64,000 nt of DNA from NCBI GenBank assembly GCA_905220665.1, contig CAJNAR010000012.1, forward strand, positions 124,001-188,000, in the 5' to 3' direction. Under the pieces are notes generated by a model that was not told where the DNA came from, searched no databases, and worked only from the letters and a program-made list of their open reading frames with translations. The stretch is from Albugo candida. Lineage: Eukaryota > Oomycota > Peronosporomycetes > Albuginales > Albuginaceae. This document shows, one piece after another, positions 1-11,777 of the stretch; position 1 is the first letter of the stretch, and each line of letters starts with the position of its first letter. The translations under genes were made by a program, and so were the position numbers.

Positions 1-1240
1 ATGATAATGCTCGTAATCAAGATGTGCAAAATAATCGTGCTTCTCCAGACTTAAAATCTGGTCACCATTGGTGAGATTTTTGACTTCTTCCAAATCCAGA
101 CAATTACCATGCCGATGATATCCGCGCTTTTTATCTTTGTTGACACATTCTCTCAGAGTTGAAATCTTCTAAACGATTGAATTTCATCTTTGGTATGATT
201 TTTAATAATGTCCAGAGCAAAAGTGGATATCGGACCCTGATCCGAATTACATATCTATGACATCGTTGTATTTGAAATCGCCCAAAATGCTAGAAAGGAG
301 ACCCTGAAATCTTTCTTCACAATCGTTAGCGGTCACACTTTCTTTTTATGGAAGGATTCGAAACAGCGAAGGGGAGAATACTTGAGCGTTTTTCAAATGT
401 CCCTAGCGCGTTTGAGAAGACGACAATCTCTCATTTTCAAAACTGGCACTCGATGTATCTACGGAGAAGCATTCCGACACCGAAAATCCAACAGCTTCGC
501 CTTCTCAAGAGAGCCGGATACATCCTTCGCCATGACAGCAGTAAAGAACATAAGGCCGGTTGCGAAGAAGTTGGGGTGCAATATTGGAGTAGTAGCAAGT
601 TGCTTCTGAATTGGAAATTTAACTGGCAATAGACTATGTAGCTCAAAGAAGCAGTCGATCATAGATAGTGCTGATTTTTGACAGTCTGAGTTGATCCCCG
701 CATCATAAGGTCGCAAGAGGGTACTGGTATCAAATGTAAGCATTAGAAGCCTCAATTCGATAGAGGCGCGTCGGGCCGATAGATTGAGAAGTTGTTGGAA
801 TATTGGGGGATGCGGTCATTAGCGAAATGCATCTACTCATATAGGGATAAATAACACAGAGTGTCATCCAGCTTTTTAGATTGATCTCTTACTGCAAAAA
901 AAATGTTCGGTGAAGGGCTCAGCAGACGAGCGGCGCTGTTGGACAGAGCCAATGAAGAGAACGAAGGGCGCGGACCCTGTCTCTATATATATTAATTGAA
1001 CACGCATCAACCATCATCCTCGTTTCTGGTAGTGCCGCTGTAACTCGGTCTTTATATTTGACCTGACCAACGTGCGTGAAATAGTAAGCCCTTGTATCTA
1101 TACTATACATATTCACCCTCATTAAGCTCCATAATATCTCGAGCATTGATTCCAATTCATTCTCAGACGCCACGTACCGTGCACGCGAAATAAGAAGATC
1201 ACCTCCGGGAAGAGCGGCGGTGGCAGATTGATCCTCTAAT
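1..1240. other. Gene-poor stretch before the first LINE
   Basis: I see no recognisable gene here. The longest open frames are under 100 codons, overlap each other on both strands, and show no signal peptide, domain or splice pattern I can defend. The stretch ends at the left target-site duplication of the LINE copy that follows. Confidence 0.5.
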
Positions 1241-1255
1241 CTGAGCTTCCACCGC
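1241..1255. repeat. Target-site duplication, left copy (LINE copy 1)
   Basis: The 15-bp sequence CTGAGCTTCCACCGC recurs exactly at 2753-2767 on the other side of the truncated LINE. The perfect match suggests a fairly recent insertion. Confidence 0.93.
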
Positions 1256-2752
1256 AGTCAGTTTTAAATGGAACAACCGATGTGGTTCCACTGCGACCAA
1301 GAATTACAATATGAAGCTGCTACTCGTAATCCGAGTACGCAAAACGTTTGGTACAATCTTGGCATGGTGGACGAACCACATCGAGCATTTCGGAAATCGT
1401 TCGCTACGCTTTTCGAGATTCGATGTCTGCAAGACTTTTTTCGTGAAAGCGACACATGGCCACCGAAGGAAGGTTTCGTCGCCAACTATTACAACGACGA
1501 AGAACTACGCGCATCACATATGTCTGAAGAAAAGTTGCTGAGTCGACTTTACAATGAAGTCACTCAGATTCTCCAGCGTATCCACTCGACGTTTGGTCTC
1601 ATCACTTGGATTACACCAACCACAAGTGGCAGATCATTTCATGTGGGAGTAAAAAGCAAGGAGAGGAAACATTATTTTCCATCTATTCCACGCTCACAGC
1701 TCTCACGAATCGTCTGGAAACCTCCCGAACCAACCAAGAGTCATCCGATGTCGACACACCGGTCAACACGGGAGAGATCGGACGCACTGGATCCAGAACG
1801 AGTACGAACTCCTATGGCTACATCACGGCAACTTCGGCAACGTGTATTACCAATTTTCGAAAATTTACAGTTTCGTCTAGCCTTTCGAATGTTGCCAGTT
1901 CGATCTCGTTTCTGGTTCTTGAAGGATATTCAGCCCGACATTATACTGTGCACGCAGCCTTCGTGTGGGGCAGTGGACTCCGATCAACATCTCTTTCTAG
2001 AGTGCGATCACACGGCACAGTTATGGGGGGAGTTACTCCCTAGTTGGTATCAGTTTTTCTCCTCTCGACCACGTTGGACGCATATTGCTTGTGCAATCGT
2101 ACCAACACTACGGTCGGATTGGAAAGATTATCAGCAAATTATATCGGATTTATGGCTTGCATTGCAAGCGGTGACACTGCACTTCGTCTGACAGATCGGA
2201 ATCGTCGTTTGTTCGATCATCGATCAGCAACTCCGACAGTTCCAGCACTTTCCGTGATCTGCACCACGTTTAGTGCGCACGTTCGGTACTTTCGAAGACA
2301 GTGTTACGACCAAGAGGAACGTATTCGGCTTGCAAAGGTGCTGGAGCAACTCTCAACGCAAGGATCATTTGGTGGATTTTTCAGAAGTCGAAGTCATTGC
2401 TACGGGTCCTGCACAGGCAAGTGGGAAGGCAAGTGCAACTCGGATCCTAGTCCTAGTTGGCTGGTTATGCTCACAGTGGTGTGGCGCACACCAAATGGCA
2501 CAACACAGTACTTTTGGACCATTTTTACAACTTTACAACTTTACACCTTTACAGCATTTACAAGCTAGGACACAGTCTCGTATTAAGGGTGCTGAGGCTA
2601 CTGCGATACGGAATTATTAGCGAGACGACATATTATCATCTCTCACAGGTATTTCACGAAACGTTTTTTATATGTGCATATATGTTATTTAAAATAGCCT
2701 AGGCAACTTCAGAAGTCAGTTAGTCTAATTCTAGGAATATAGACACCTTCAA
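1256..2752 (+). mobile_element. 5'-truncated LINE (non-LTR retrotransposon), 3' end only
   Basis: This is the 3' end of the same LINE family that is nearly complete at 52424-59491. Similarity to that copy starts abruptly around 1256 and runs to the end of the 3' untranslated tail. The coding part (1268-2191, then another frame from about 2190 to about 2440) matches the C-terminal part of ORF2, past the reverse transcriptase, and includes the cysteine/histidine zinc-binding segment with CTQPSCG and HLFLEC. A one-base deletion near 2190 breaks the frame relative to the other copy. The element is flanked by an identical 15-bp direct repeat, CTGAGCTTCCACCGC, at 1241-1255 and 2753-2767. That is the signature of target-primed insertion with 5' truncation, so this copy cannot move by itself. 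Confidence 0.93.
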
Positions 2753-2767
2753 CTGAGCTTCCACCGC
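2753..2767. repeat. Target-site duplication, right copy (LINE copy 1)
   Basis: This is the exact partner of the 15-bp repeat at 1241-1255 and directly abuts the 3' end of the LINE tail. It fixes the 3' end of the element at 2752. Confidence 0.93.
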
Positions 2768-5297
2768 CACCCATCAGATACCGAATCTTGAACACCTTTT
2801 TTTACGTAGCGACTGAAGGAGAAATGCTGAAGTTAGTTCTCCTATTGTAAGCAAGCATTCCACTGGTAAGCAATATATAGTATTGGAGCTGTCTTGTCGT
2901 TCTTCAGGAATTACAAAAACTCCTATATCAACATTTCGTACGTGTATTGTGCAAAAGTATCAAGCAGAGACTACTGAAGAGCATTTACCCATTGTTAAAT
3001 TTATATATCGTCGACGATGATAAGACTCTGCGTCAAGCAGTAGCTAAAAATCGCTCTTCCGTTCTAGAACTGATGGATCCTTTCCCACAGCCTGCATGAG
3101 TTCAGTGTATTTCTTACTCAGCGCAACTCGAAGTACCCTATTTCCATATTGCGATGAGAGTGCGATTGTCTGCTTTGGAATGAGTATAGATCACGATATA
3201 GCGTCAGTCTAGTACCCCAAAACTCAATGCGGAAAGACCTAAAGTTCGTGAATTCATCTTTTCAACCAAAAAAGCGTATAAAGACGAGCACTGCATATTT
3301 TGCACGGATAAAGGTATTCCGTGTAGGGGAAGCCAATTTTGGTTTCCATCTGGCTACAGGTAGTCCGATCCATGATCCAAATCATATGGGGTGTCTCGAC
3401 GTTAGGCACGCGAAAGACTTAAGGAGCAATCGATACTCCTCGCGTTTACGCAAATTCACACGTGTGTATTTTTCCTGTTGACAAACAGTCGCTCACAACG
3501 AAGCTCTTCTTATACACAACTATCATTCTTATCTCCTAACGGACCGCACTTCACCAAGGTACGCCCAAATTATTTAGATCGAAATCCGATGAGTCAATTG
3601 GTGTCAAAGTCCGGTCTCAGGGCTACGGTATCTTTCATACGATGATTCATTTCTGCGATGAAAACTTTATAGCGTCGTTTGCGGTGCCATCAATCATGTA
3701 TGGTGCTGTAGCACCTTACGCAATTTTGTATTCCATTTATCCTTTCAATCTTCTATTGTATCCGGTTTGGTGCTATCCGCTGACTCTTTCTTTGCGTTTC
3801 TCTTTGCCGTGGCCACAGCTCTGGTCTCTATAACATATCTCCATGGTCACAACAAATCTGATGCTTGTTAATAAAATATTTCGGAATTCTCACCTTCGAC
3901 AAACTGTTCTACAAACTCACATAACTCTCAAATTCAATCTCTTCGAGTGCATTGATCACATCCGTTGAGGTGACTGTTGAGCACTTTTTATCAACCGAAG
4001 CATCATGAGCTCTAATGAGTACAATGACGAGCAAAACTTCGAGAGCTGGCATATATGGACAGCGTATATGTACGTTATCGCGAGAAATGGATAAAGATGG
4101 TGGCTGCCGTATTGAGAAATTGTCTTGCTTCTTGGTTGACTGTTTTTTCAGGCAGCGACCTCATCAGAACTCTCACTAGGATGCTGTTTGGGTGTTCCAT
4201 TCTAATACAAGGGGATTTCTATAAAGCTGGTCGTAGTGACTATCAAATGAATGATTTTATTTTCTACAATCGATCTTGTCGCTAATGCAGATCGATTACT
4301 GAATATTTGATAAAAAGATCAACAAGGTTAATTTATTGATACGGGCTTGACTCTGTCTTACTCGAGAAGATCTTTTTGCAAAAAATAGACTTAGATAGAT
4401 TTGATACGACTATCTCAGTATCAACAAATATCAGATTTTTCTGAGTACGCTCCTACATCATATGTCATAAGAGCACGCTTACGACATCCTTGTTTCTTGA
4501 GCAAGATGACGGACCCATGCGCATAGATTAATTGACATGCAGGGAAGATAGGGTCTTGACAAAGGATACATTATGAGAATATTTTTGTCATGCCGACGAA
4601 GCACATGGAGGAAAGGGATGGGTAGATCGACCACTCTCTGGACGCATTCGGTATTGAAAGAAATGCAAGCGGAAGTTGTTTTTAACGTCCTACAAACGAT
4701 GTTTCTTACGATCTCTACCATCCAAACATTATATAAACAGATCGTAGCTGCACCTACACGCCGAGAGAGGTCGGCCGAACTTCTACACACTCTCACCATA
4801 TCCTCTCGACTTGTAAAGTCTAACATTAGGTATCACTGGATGGCTATTTTAGGGTTCAAGGGATAAGCCCACGTAATACATACTTCCATTTTTACCTTTT
4901 ATTCAACTCGCAGTACGCTCCTAAAATAACAAAATATTGCTCCCATTTGAACTATTCACGAGTTAATAGCCGTGAAGTGAATGCAAGTAGAAGAACTCCC
5001 GTTCATTAGTAAATATAGTAGTAAGCTATTTCGTCTATAGACAACAGCTTCCAAGTAAGACAGACATTCCTTCTTGCTGAAAATAGGAAATTGCACATCT
5101 ACACTAGAAATAGTAGATTCAGTGAAGGTCTATAGCTAAAGGGTCAATAAGTCGCACGTGGAAACGTTTCAAAGGATGATGAGGCTCCAAGATTACGTAA
5201 GCAGAATTCTGACAACTAGATGGAAAGGTCAATTGTATTAGACATGATGAATAAAGGAAAGAAGCGGTGGAACAAGGTTGCTCGCTCGTTTCTATCT
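2768..5297. other. Long stretch without a convincing gene
   Basis: Open frames reach only about 115 codons and are overlapping antisense pairs (for example around 4479-4866) with no motif I can name. I see no tRNA, no long repeat and no transposon coding sequence. It may be decayed sequence or hold untranslated or strongly split exons that I cannot recognise. Confidence 0.45.
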
Positions 5298-5756
5298 CTA
5301 AGGATTGCAGGTGACTATTATATAGAACACCAATTTTCCAACTTTATCTAAAAAATTGTCTGCATAGGTTTTGCAGCGGACCTTTTTCTTTTTCATAACA
5401 TCAAGTGTCTTTGTAATATCTCTATCAATGTTCTTGTAATACTTATCAAGTTGGTATTTCTTGTGCAGAGTCAAAAATGCCGTGAACTTGAAAACATTAA
5501 CTCCAATTGCATTCGATGCACCAATGAATGCTTCGTTGTGTTTTCGTAAGGGACATGACTTCAATCTTCTAGCGATATGATAAACGTCAATTTTAGCGTC
5601 AGACATGTCCGAGATATATGATTTACAATCAATATGAACGTCCGGTTGTCCAGGAGTTGTCTCTGTTTGCTTTGACAACAAATTACGATCGTCCTTCTCC
5701 GCGTGGATAGAGATGACATTGAAGAAGAATGCGGCGAGTAATCTTGTATTGATCAT
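5298..5756 (-). CDS. Possible small secreted protein
   Basis: A 152-residue open frame on the minus strand, taking the internal Met at 5756 as start because it places a short hydrophobic stretch (LLAAFFFNVISIHA, residues 6-19) right at the N-terminus, like a cleavable signal peptide. The open frame extends 21 codons further upstream to 5819 without improving the protein. The predicted mature part is charged and lysine-rich, with four cysteines and a basic run (MKKKKVRCK) near the C-terminus. I recognise no domain. It lies alone in a gene-poor, repeat-bearing area, which fits a species-specific secreted protein but is not proof of function. It could also be a chance frame; coding status rests on length and the signal-like N-terminus only. 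Confidence 0.45.
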   Translation of the reverse strand: MINTRLLAAFFFNVISIHAEKDDRNLLSKQTETTPGQPDVHIDCKSYISDMSDAKIDVYHIARRLKSCPLRKHNEAFIGASNAIGVNVFKFTAFLTLHKKYQLDKYYKNIDRDITKTLDVMKKKKVRCKTYADNFLDKVGKLVFYIIVTCNP

Positions 5757-5867
5757 TAGTGATTGTTGATGATTGTCGGAATGTTGAAGAATGAACAGAT
5801 ATCGCGCACACTGATCCACTTAAATGCTCCAGTGTAGGGTAACATTCATCACGACCACCCTCTACAT

Positions 5868-6332
5868 TCACCAGCCCCTCGGGCTTTCTTGTGCACTACA
5901 TCTCTCGCATGCAAGGATTGGTCCATATACAGTGGGAAATGTTCTCATCTCTGGTTCGTACCTGAAATGTATGTAAAAATCGGATGGCAGGAACAAACCT
6001 GACCAATCTATCTTCCAGTGCTTAACACGAAAGCCTTTCATAAATGATGCTATGTGCATTCTGCAAGTGCGTTGACAGGTGAAGTAACAGCGTGATCCAA
6101 GTTGATATTCGACCAATTTGTAATGCAAAAATTTGAAGTGTGCTCTGAGTTGTTCAATGTATTTTGTACCACAATGGTAAGTGATCAGAAACCTTCCACA
6201 GCTGAATGTATGTCGAAATTTGCAGCAAACTGCGACCCCGGTATTTGTGGCTGTATAAACATATAAATTGTTTAATCTGATATAATGATCGATTCTGTAA
6301 AGTCCGTAGGATGCAAACGTAATGTTACACAC
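5868..6332 (-). CDS. Hypothetical ORF, low support
   Basis: A 154-codon open frame on the minus strand, unusually rich in Cys, Tyr and His (for example CYFTCQRTC and ACERC). I see no signal peptide, domain or homologue within the window. It lies just upstream of, and in the same direction as, the possible secreted protein at 5298-5756. It may be a chance frame or a remnant of a cysteine-rich protein. Confidence 0.2.
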   Translation of the reverse strand: MCNITFASYGLYRIDHYIRLNNLYVYTATNTGVAVCCKFRHTFSCGRFLITYHCGTKYIEQLRAHFKFLHYKLVEYQLGSRCYFTCQRTCRMHIASFMKGFRVKHWKIDWSGLFLPSDFYIHFRYEPEMRTFPTVYGPILACERCSAQESPRGW

Positions 6333-6892
6333 GTAATTCTGGATTCCAGAGAAGAACTGTCTTTGAAGTCGCTTATGTATTTCTTGACTCTACACTTATA
6401 CGACTGTGGTTCAATTTCTACTCATATGTCAGAATGACGATTCAATGCCAAAATCCCTTGATTTTGGAACAGCTGTTTTATCAGTTTCTCCATACTAAGT
6501 AGAAACACCAAGCCTTTCACGATTTCTCAGCACGAAAAATAGGATCGCCTCTACATCGTTGCGTACTTTCGGTCAATACTTTACAAGGCCACGAGGCAAG
6601 CTATGGGAATTGTGACCCGTAAGCTCCGATATGAAATAGTCGTACATAATAGTGTCGGTACATCTCGGAGAAACAGCGCGTTAGTAAGTAAGCTTCAATG
6701 GCAAAAAGAAGAATGACACGGCTCAACGATCTACTACGCTCACTTTCCTTATCGTTAGTTTCTAGCTGTTATGTTAGGAACCAAGACAATCCAATGTCTT
6801 CTAAAAACGCGACATCCATACGTTCAAATAGCGACTTGGTATGCCCACAGACTTCATCTGTCATCTGCTGCGTCTCATTCACTGATATCGCT

Positions 6893-7405
6893 CTATCTCC
6901 AAATCGCTTCTGCCAGCCACAAAATATCGCCTTCTCGATTCATCCCCACGATAATTTGTGTGGACTTACATACTTTTTCCTTCAAGGTAGTATCGACCAC
7001 AAAATGATTCCCAACTTGACAAACGGTACTACATAGTGGAAGCGATACTTTACCAGCCAAGTATTCTTCAGCTGTAGCATCCTTTTCCTTTTGTAGTACT
7101 TTCTCATCCCCTTCCACTCCAAGCACTTTGACACATGGAAACAAAATACTTCGATCAATCATTACGTGGCTGGCGATGACGACACTGTGCGGAGCGATGA
7201 TTTGGACTTCCGTACTTGGAGCACAAATTACGGCGGTGACATTCGTGACGAGACGGAATTTGCACGTAGCTGATGTCCATTAGCTCCGGTCCATCGTTCG
7301 ATCGATACGACGACTGCTTTCGTATGACCTGTACCGCGGTCTATTGTGCGAAATTCCTCAAGAATGTCTCTGCGGATGAGAACGGTCAAAGTCCAACGCA
7401 ACCGT
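6893..7405 (-). pseudogene. RNase PH / exosome-subunit-like fragment (RRP42/RRP43 type), broken
   Basis: The minus-strand frame ending at 6893 contains VCQVGNHFVVDTTLKEKVC followed by IIVGMNREGDI. This fits the second half of RNase-PH-fold exosome ring subunits, where a conserved 'D.T..E' segment precedes a strand-turn-strand. The same frame stays open upstream to about 7250. A different frame around 7300-7390 carries ILEEFRTI, which resembles the N-terminal 'DGR.LEEFR' motif of the same fold. The roughly 100-residue middle of the fold is missing and the two ends are in different frames, so this looks like a decayed gene copy rather than a working subunit. It directly abuts the left edge of the Ty3/gypsy relic. 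The family call rests on short motifs. Confidence 0.4.
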
Positions 7406-7449
7406 AATAGCTTCGGAGAGTGTTGTATAGCGACGATACTAAACTTTTT

Positions 7450-10400
7450 CCCGCGAGGTAACAATCGTTCCGACCGGAATTATCAGCAAAATGTAAGTCG
7501 TCAGCATGTGAACAATGTGGACAGCCATGAGGACGAATAGGAATCAACTGTTTATGACCGTGTCACGATCAATGCCGTGGAGGTCCAAAAGACGACAGAA
7601 GTAGAACCTATTGGCTTAGAATCAAGCAGCTTTGGATCGGACATGCCAGTGCAAGGTCGACTACTAGTACATGATGGTGCCATTGGAAACAAATCCGTCA
7701 AGATTTGATCGACTCCGGTGCGTCCACAAATCTGATCAAACCTGGTCTGGCCTCAAAAATACTAAGCGCACAAAAGGTACAAGCGCGTCGTTTGGACGGA
7801 ACGTGGTCATCGAGTCATCCCACGAAGAGAGTGGAAGATACCGTTCGCATCGACGGTATGGAGTTCCCAAGGCTGCATTTCATGGAATGGGACCTACCGG
7901 ATACGCATAACTTAATATTTGGTCAACCATGATTTACCAAGTACAACCCACGGATTGATTGGCCATCACAACATATTGAACTTGAAGCCCACACGACGTT
8001 CGAAGACGTTGATGGTCCTACCATCCAAGAGAAGCTGAACAGTGGAGCATATGAGGAGATATCTCAGCTGAAGGTTACCAACGTAGAACCATCAGAAAAT
8101 TTCGCAGGAGTTGAAACCAGTTCTTGACGAGTACAAGGACGTATTTCCAGAACAACTTCCGAATGAAATGCCTCCAAAGCGATCAGTGAACCTCGAACTG
8201 CAAATAAAGGCTGATGCCGTGCCGAGTGCCCGTGCTCCCTTCCGTCTTTCGAAGGTTGAGCAAGACGCACTGCAGCAATTCTTTGAAGAGAATATACGAA
8301 AAGGATGGATAGAAGTATCCAACTCGCCATGGGTCTCCGATATTTTTGGAATCCCAAAGAAAGATCCCAACAACCGGTAAGTTCTCAAAACGCGCCGAAT
8401 GGCTCCGAAGCGGAAGTTCGAAGATTCCCATTTGCTAGGTAATTGACTACCGTGATGTGAATAGCATGTCAGTCGTGGCAAAAGTTTCTTTGCCGTTAAT
8501 CGAAGAACTATTCGACCGCATAGTTGGATGCAAGTATTCTACGCTTCTCGATCTTGCTCAAGGTACCATCAAATGGTAGTTTTGCCATCAAGTCGACCCT
8601 ATACGGCTTTCAGAACCCACAAATAAACGTATCAATGGTGTGTAGCACCAATGGGGCTATCAGGAATGCCTGGGGTTTGGCCACGTCTTATGCGAACGTT
8701 GTTGGATAAGCTAGGCACCTTCGTTTTCGTGTATCTGGACGACATATGCATCTTCTCCCGTACAATGGAGGACCACGTCGGCCACGTTCGTGCAGTATGC
8801 GAAGTGTTGCGCAAGAAGAAGCTTTACGCTCGACTCTCCAAATGTGCATTTGGTCGCAAGAAATCGCAATCTTAGCGCATATGGTTTCCGAAGCTGGTCT
8901 ACGCGTCGACCCTAAGAAAACAGATTCTATCGCAACGTTCCAAACACCGTCCTGTCGCAAAGAGTTGCTGAGTTTTCTGGGACTAGCTGGGTATTACCGA
9001 CCTTTCATCTGCAATTTTGCACGACTATCGCGCCCTCTTCGAGAGTTAACCAAACAAGATACACAATGGAACTGGGGGGAAGATCATCAAAAGGCGTTTA
9101 ACGCATTGAAGCTCGCACTTCAGCAGTCACCGACGCTGAAATTGCCACACTTTACTCAACCTTTCATCGTAACAACGGATGATTCTGGGTTTTGCATGGG
9201 TGGGGTTCTTTCGAAACGTATCAACGGCAACGACCACGCCATTGCGTTTTATTCGAAACATTTAGGGCCACATGAACTAAAATGGCCAGCTCACGAGAAA
9301 GAGCTGTTAGCTATCAAGACTGCGCTCGAAAAATGGCGTCTCTATCTCCACGGACGGCACTTTCCAGTCTATACAGACAATTCCGCGTGCAGGTGGATGC
9401 TCCACCATCCCAAAGTGTCTCCAAAGATGGCTCGTATGTTAATCAGTTTGACTTTGTCTTACATCATGTCAAAGGACGGTCAAATGTTGTGGCTGATGCA
9501 TTATCTCTTCCGACCGTGTAGGGAGAGCATTCCAACGAATCAGAGATGCCTACGGACCATGTTCCCAATATGTCGCACGTCGTACATGAGTGTGCCGATG
9601 ACTGTAAGCAACACTTCACTCTTTTGGATACGCACATTGTTCACGCTGCGTTCATTCAGTACATTCCGCTGGATGTCTCCAAGTCTTACTCGACGATGTG
9701 CAATTGCGGGGGGGGAGTCGTTTGATAGGAGTCGCTCAAGAGCAAATCCACAACGCGGAGTATTATTTTGTGCGCGCCCATACATCGACAAAGTGCGTAA
9801 AGCGATTCAGCAGGGCTATCGCAAAGATAAGTTTTTCAAACATATCTGGAAAACAAAGCAGCCGAAAAACAACTTCATAATCGACAAAGGACTCATATAT
9901 CTGAAGCAAGATGATGCAATGCAGCAAATGTCCATTCCAGACATGCCGGAAATAAAGACGAAGATTTTATACGAGTGTCATGATGCAGCCACAGCAGCAC
10001 ATCCAGGAGTTCGCAGAACTTCCATGAAGTTGAAGCAATGGTACTACTGGCCGAAGATACTGGAGACGGTGCAAAAGTACGTCGAGACATGTGAAACATG
10101 CGCTCGATGGAAGTCAAACAGCCAGCGAAAGAAAGGATTAGTGATACCTATACCCATTCCGGAAGAATGCTGGGAAGTAGTGTCAATGGACTTCATTACT
10201 GGACTACCCGTGTCGGAAGGGTACGATGCTATTTGCGTCTTCACAGACAAGTTGTCGAAGAGACCAATCTCGCGCCAACGTATACGACTGCAGATTCTAA
10301 AGACACCGCCAAGTTTTTTTTCGATGCCGTAGTCCGACATCATGGTCTGCCGAAGGTTATCATCAGCGATCGGGATCCGAAGTTCACGGCAAACTTTTGG

Positions 10401-11343
10401 AAATCTCTAATGACCGTGATGGGTGTCAAGCTAAGCATGACGACCGCTCATAGAGCGCAAGCGGATGGACAAACAGAACGCCAAAAGCTGGTGTTAAAAG
10501 ACGCTTCACGCTACCTAGTATCATACAGTGGAGAAAATTGTGCCAAGTTACTTGGTACGGTAGAATACGCGCACGCCATGTCAGTAAACGCGTCTACTAA
10601 GCTCACCCCGTTTGAGATTGATACCGAAAGAAAAGTATCCAATATGATTTCTCACGAATAAAAAGACTATAATGATATGGATCCACAACCCATCTCAGAG
10701 TTCGCCTCAAAGTTCGCCAAGGATCGCCAAGACCTAGTGCATAAGGCACGCAAAAATCTAGAACAAGCCCAGGAGAGACAGAAGAAGTACTATGACTCGA
10801 AAAGAACAAGCCTCGCCTTTCGCCTTTAGTGTCGGTGACTTAGTTTTGCTGGATACCAAGAATCTTCCACTGAAAACAGTCAACGCTCAGATTGAGTAAT
10901 GGAAAGCCAAGCTCACAGCAAAGAAAGTTGGATCGTTTGAGATAATCTTGAAGATCGACCCGAATGTAGCTAAACTGAAGTTACCGCGAAATATGAAGAG
11001 ACTGCACCCATAGTTTAACGTCGACCTACTCTATCCATATACGCCGAATGCGCCCGAATTTGCTGGACGACCGATTCCGAAAGCATCACCAATCATCCTA
11101 GAACCAGATACCGGGAAGGAACTACGCATTGTGGAAAGGTTGCTTCGTCGTCATCAGCGCAGCCGCCAAGTGGAATGGCTAGTAAAATGGCACGGCCTCG
11201 CGGAGTGTGATAGTACTTGGGAGCGCGAGAAAGCTATTCGCCACGTTTCGCATTGGCAGCGACTAGTACAGACCTTTCGAGACCGCCAACGCGAAGTCAA
11301 TTCCGGGGAGATGTCATGCCGCCGAGTCGGGCAACACGACTGA
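7450..11343 (+). mobile_element. Decayed Ty3/gypsy-type LTR retrotransposon with chromodomain
   Basis: Pol domains occur in the Ty3/gypsy order on the plus strand. A retropepsin segment (IDSGASTNLI, about 7705) is followed by reverse transcriptase (8111 to about 8875) with the active-site box VYLDDICIFS near 8730. RNase H comes next (about 9170-9500, with TTDDSG and YTDNSA), then integrase (about 9780-10660, with an HHCC-like zinc region, MDFITGLP, SDRDPKF and QADGQTERQ). A chromodomain (VEWLVKWHGLAECDSTWE) lies at 11131-11343. The reading frame shifts at least five times and has in-frame stops, so no polyprotein can be made. A gag end may remain at 7450-7540, but most of gag and the 5' LTR are missing. 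A purine run followed by TG at 11312 may mark the start of a 3' LTR. The chromodomain suggests a chromovirus-like element. Confidence 0.88.
8377..8438 (+). other. Intron-like 62-bp insertion in the reverse transcriptase
   Basis: Within pol, the segment between KKDPNNR and VIDYRDVN is interrupted by 62 bp that begin GTAAGT and end TTTGCTAG. These are ordinary splice-site ends and the length is close to real introns in this window. Ty3/gypsy reverse transcriptases normally read straight through here. Removing it leaves the frame one base short, so splicing alone would not restore the element as it stands. Confidence 0.4.
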
Positions 11344-11518
11344 GCTGAATGTATGCTAGATAGGCCATGACGCCACAGGCTGACGTCATTAGGAACATTC
11401 TAGAGGGAGCTAGAATGATAGGCTTAGAGGTAGCACAGGGTAGCGAACTAAGTACCTATATTAATTTAGTTTTCAATTTACTGAGTGAACAACAAGTCTT
11501 CACAATAAACAACTTCAT
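11312..11518 (+). repeat. Possible 3' LTR fragment of the Ty3/gypsy relic
   Basis: A polypurine-like GGGGAGA directly precedes TG at 11312, the usual junction of polypurine tract and 3' LTR. The following 200 bp lie beyond the chromodomain frame's useful part and include an AATAAA-like signal near 11504. No matching 5' copy exists in the window, so the boundaries are unproven. The SINE at 11519 interrupts the sequence. Confidence 0.35.
11504..11518. repeat. Target-site duplication, left copy (SINE 1)
   Basis: AATAAACAACTTCAT is repeated exactly at 11763-11777, flanking the SINE. It proves insertion by target duplication and sets the element's ends. Confidence 0.92.
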
Positions 11519-11762
11519 TGGGGTCCGTACCCAGCTCAGTCGGTTAAGCACTTGAGCGCACGGACCCCCTGCCGGAGGTAGTTAGTTCGATCCCCGGCAG
11601 TGTGGGCAGCGGTTTGAGCTCACCCAAGCAATAAGCTTGGAAAATATCTGCCTCCCTAGGTTTGAAGTCAGACTTAAGGGATATTCACACGGTCAGGGGC
11701 TCATGATAGGATAAGGAAGGTAGTTAAAGAACCAGATAAACAGTGTAATGAAATCCTTGACA
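11519..11762 (+). mobile_element. tRNA-derived SINE, family 1, copy 1
   Basis: About 244 bp with a tRNA-like head. A box A-like AGCTCAGTCGG lies at 11533-11543 and a box B-like AGTTCGATCCC at 11584-11594, the internal RNA polymerase III promoter of tRNAs. The head is followed by an unrelated body ending in CCTTGAC. The element is bounded by a perfect 15-bp direct repeat, AATAAACAACTTCAT, at 11504-11518 and 11763-11777. A second, reverse-oriented and diverged copy sits at about 61116-61359. It encodes no protein and presumably depends on a LINE for movement. It inserted at the junction between the gypsy relic and an opposite gag-like fragment. The extra bases and poor cloverleaf pairing argue against a working tRNA. 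Confidence 0.9.
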
Positions 11763-11777
11763 AATAAACAACTTCAT
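11763..11777. repeat. Target-site duplication, right copy (SINE 1)
   Basis: Exact partner of 11504-11518, directly after the SINE's 3' end. Confidence 0.92.

Noticed and set aside
11525..11605. tRNA gene
   Set aside because: It is the head of a repeated element with target duplications and a diverged second copy, and it has no plausible cloverleaf.
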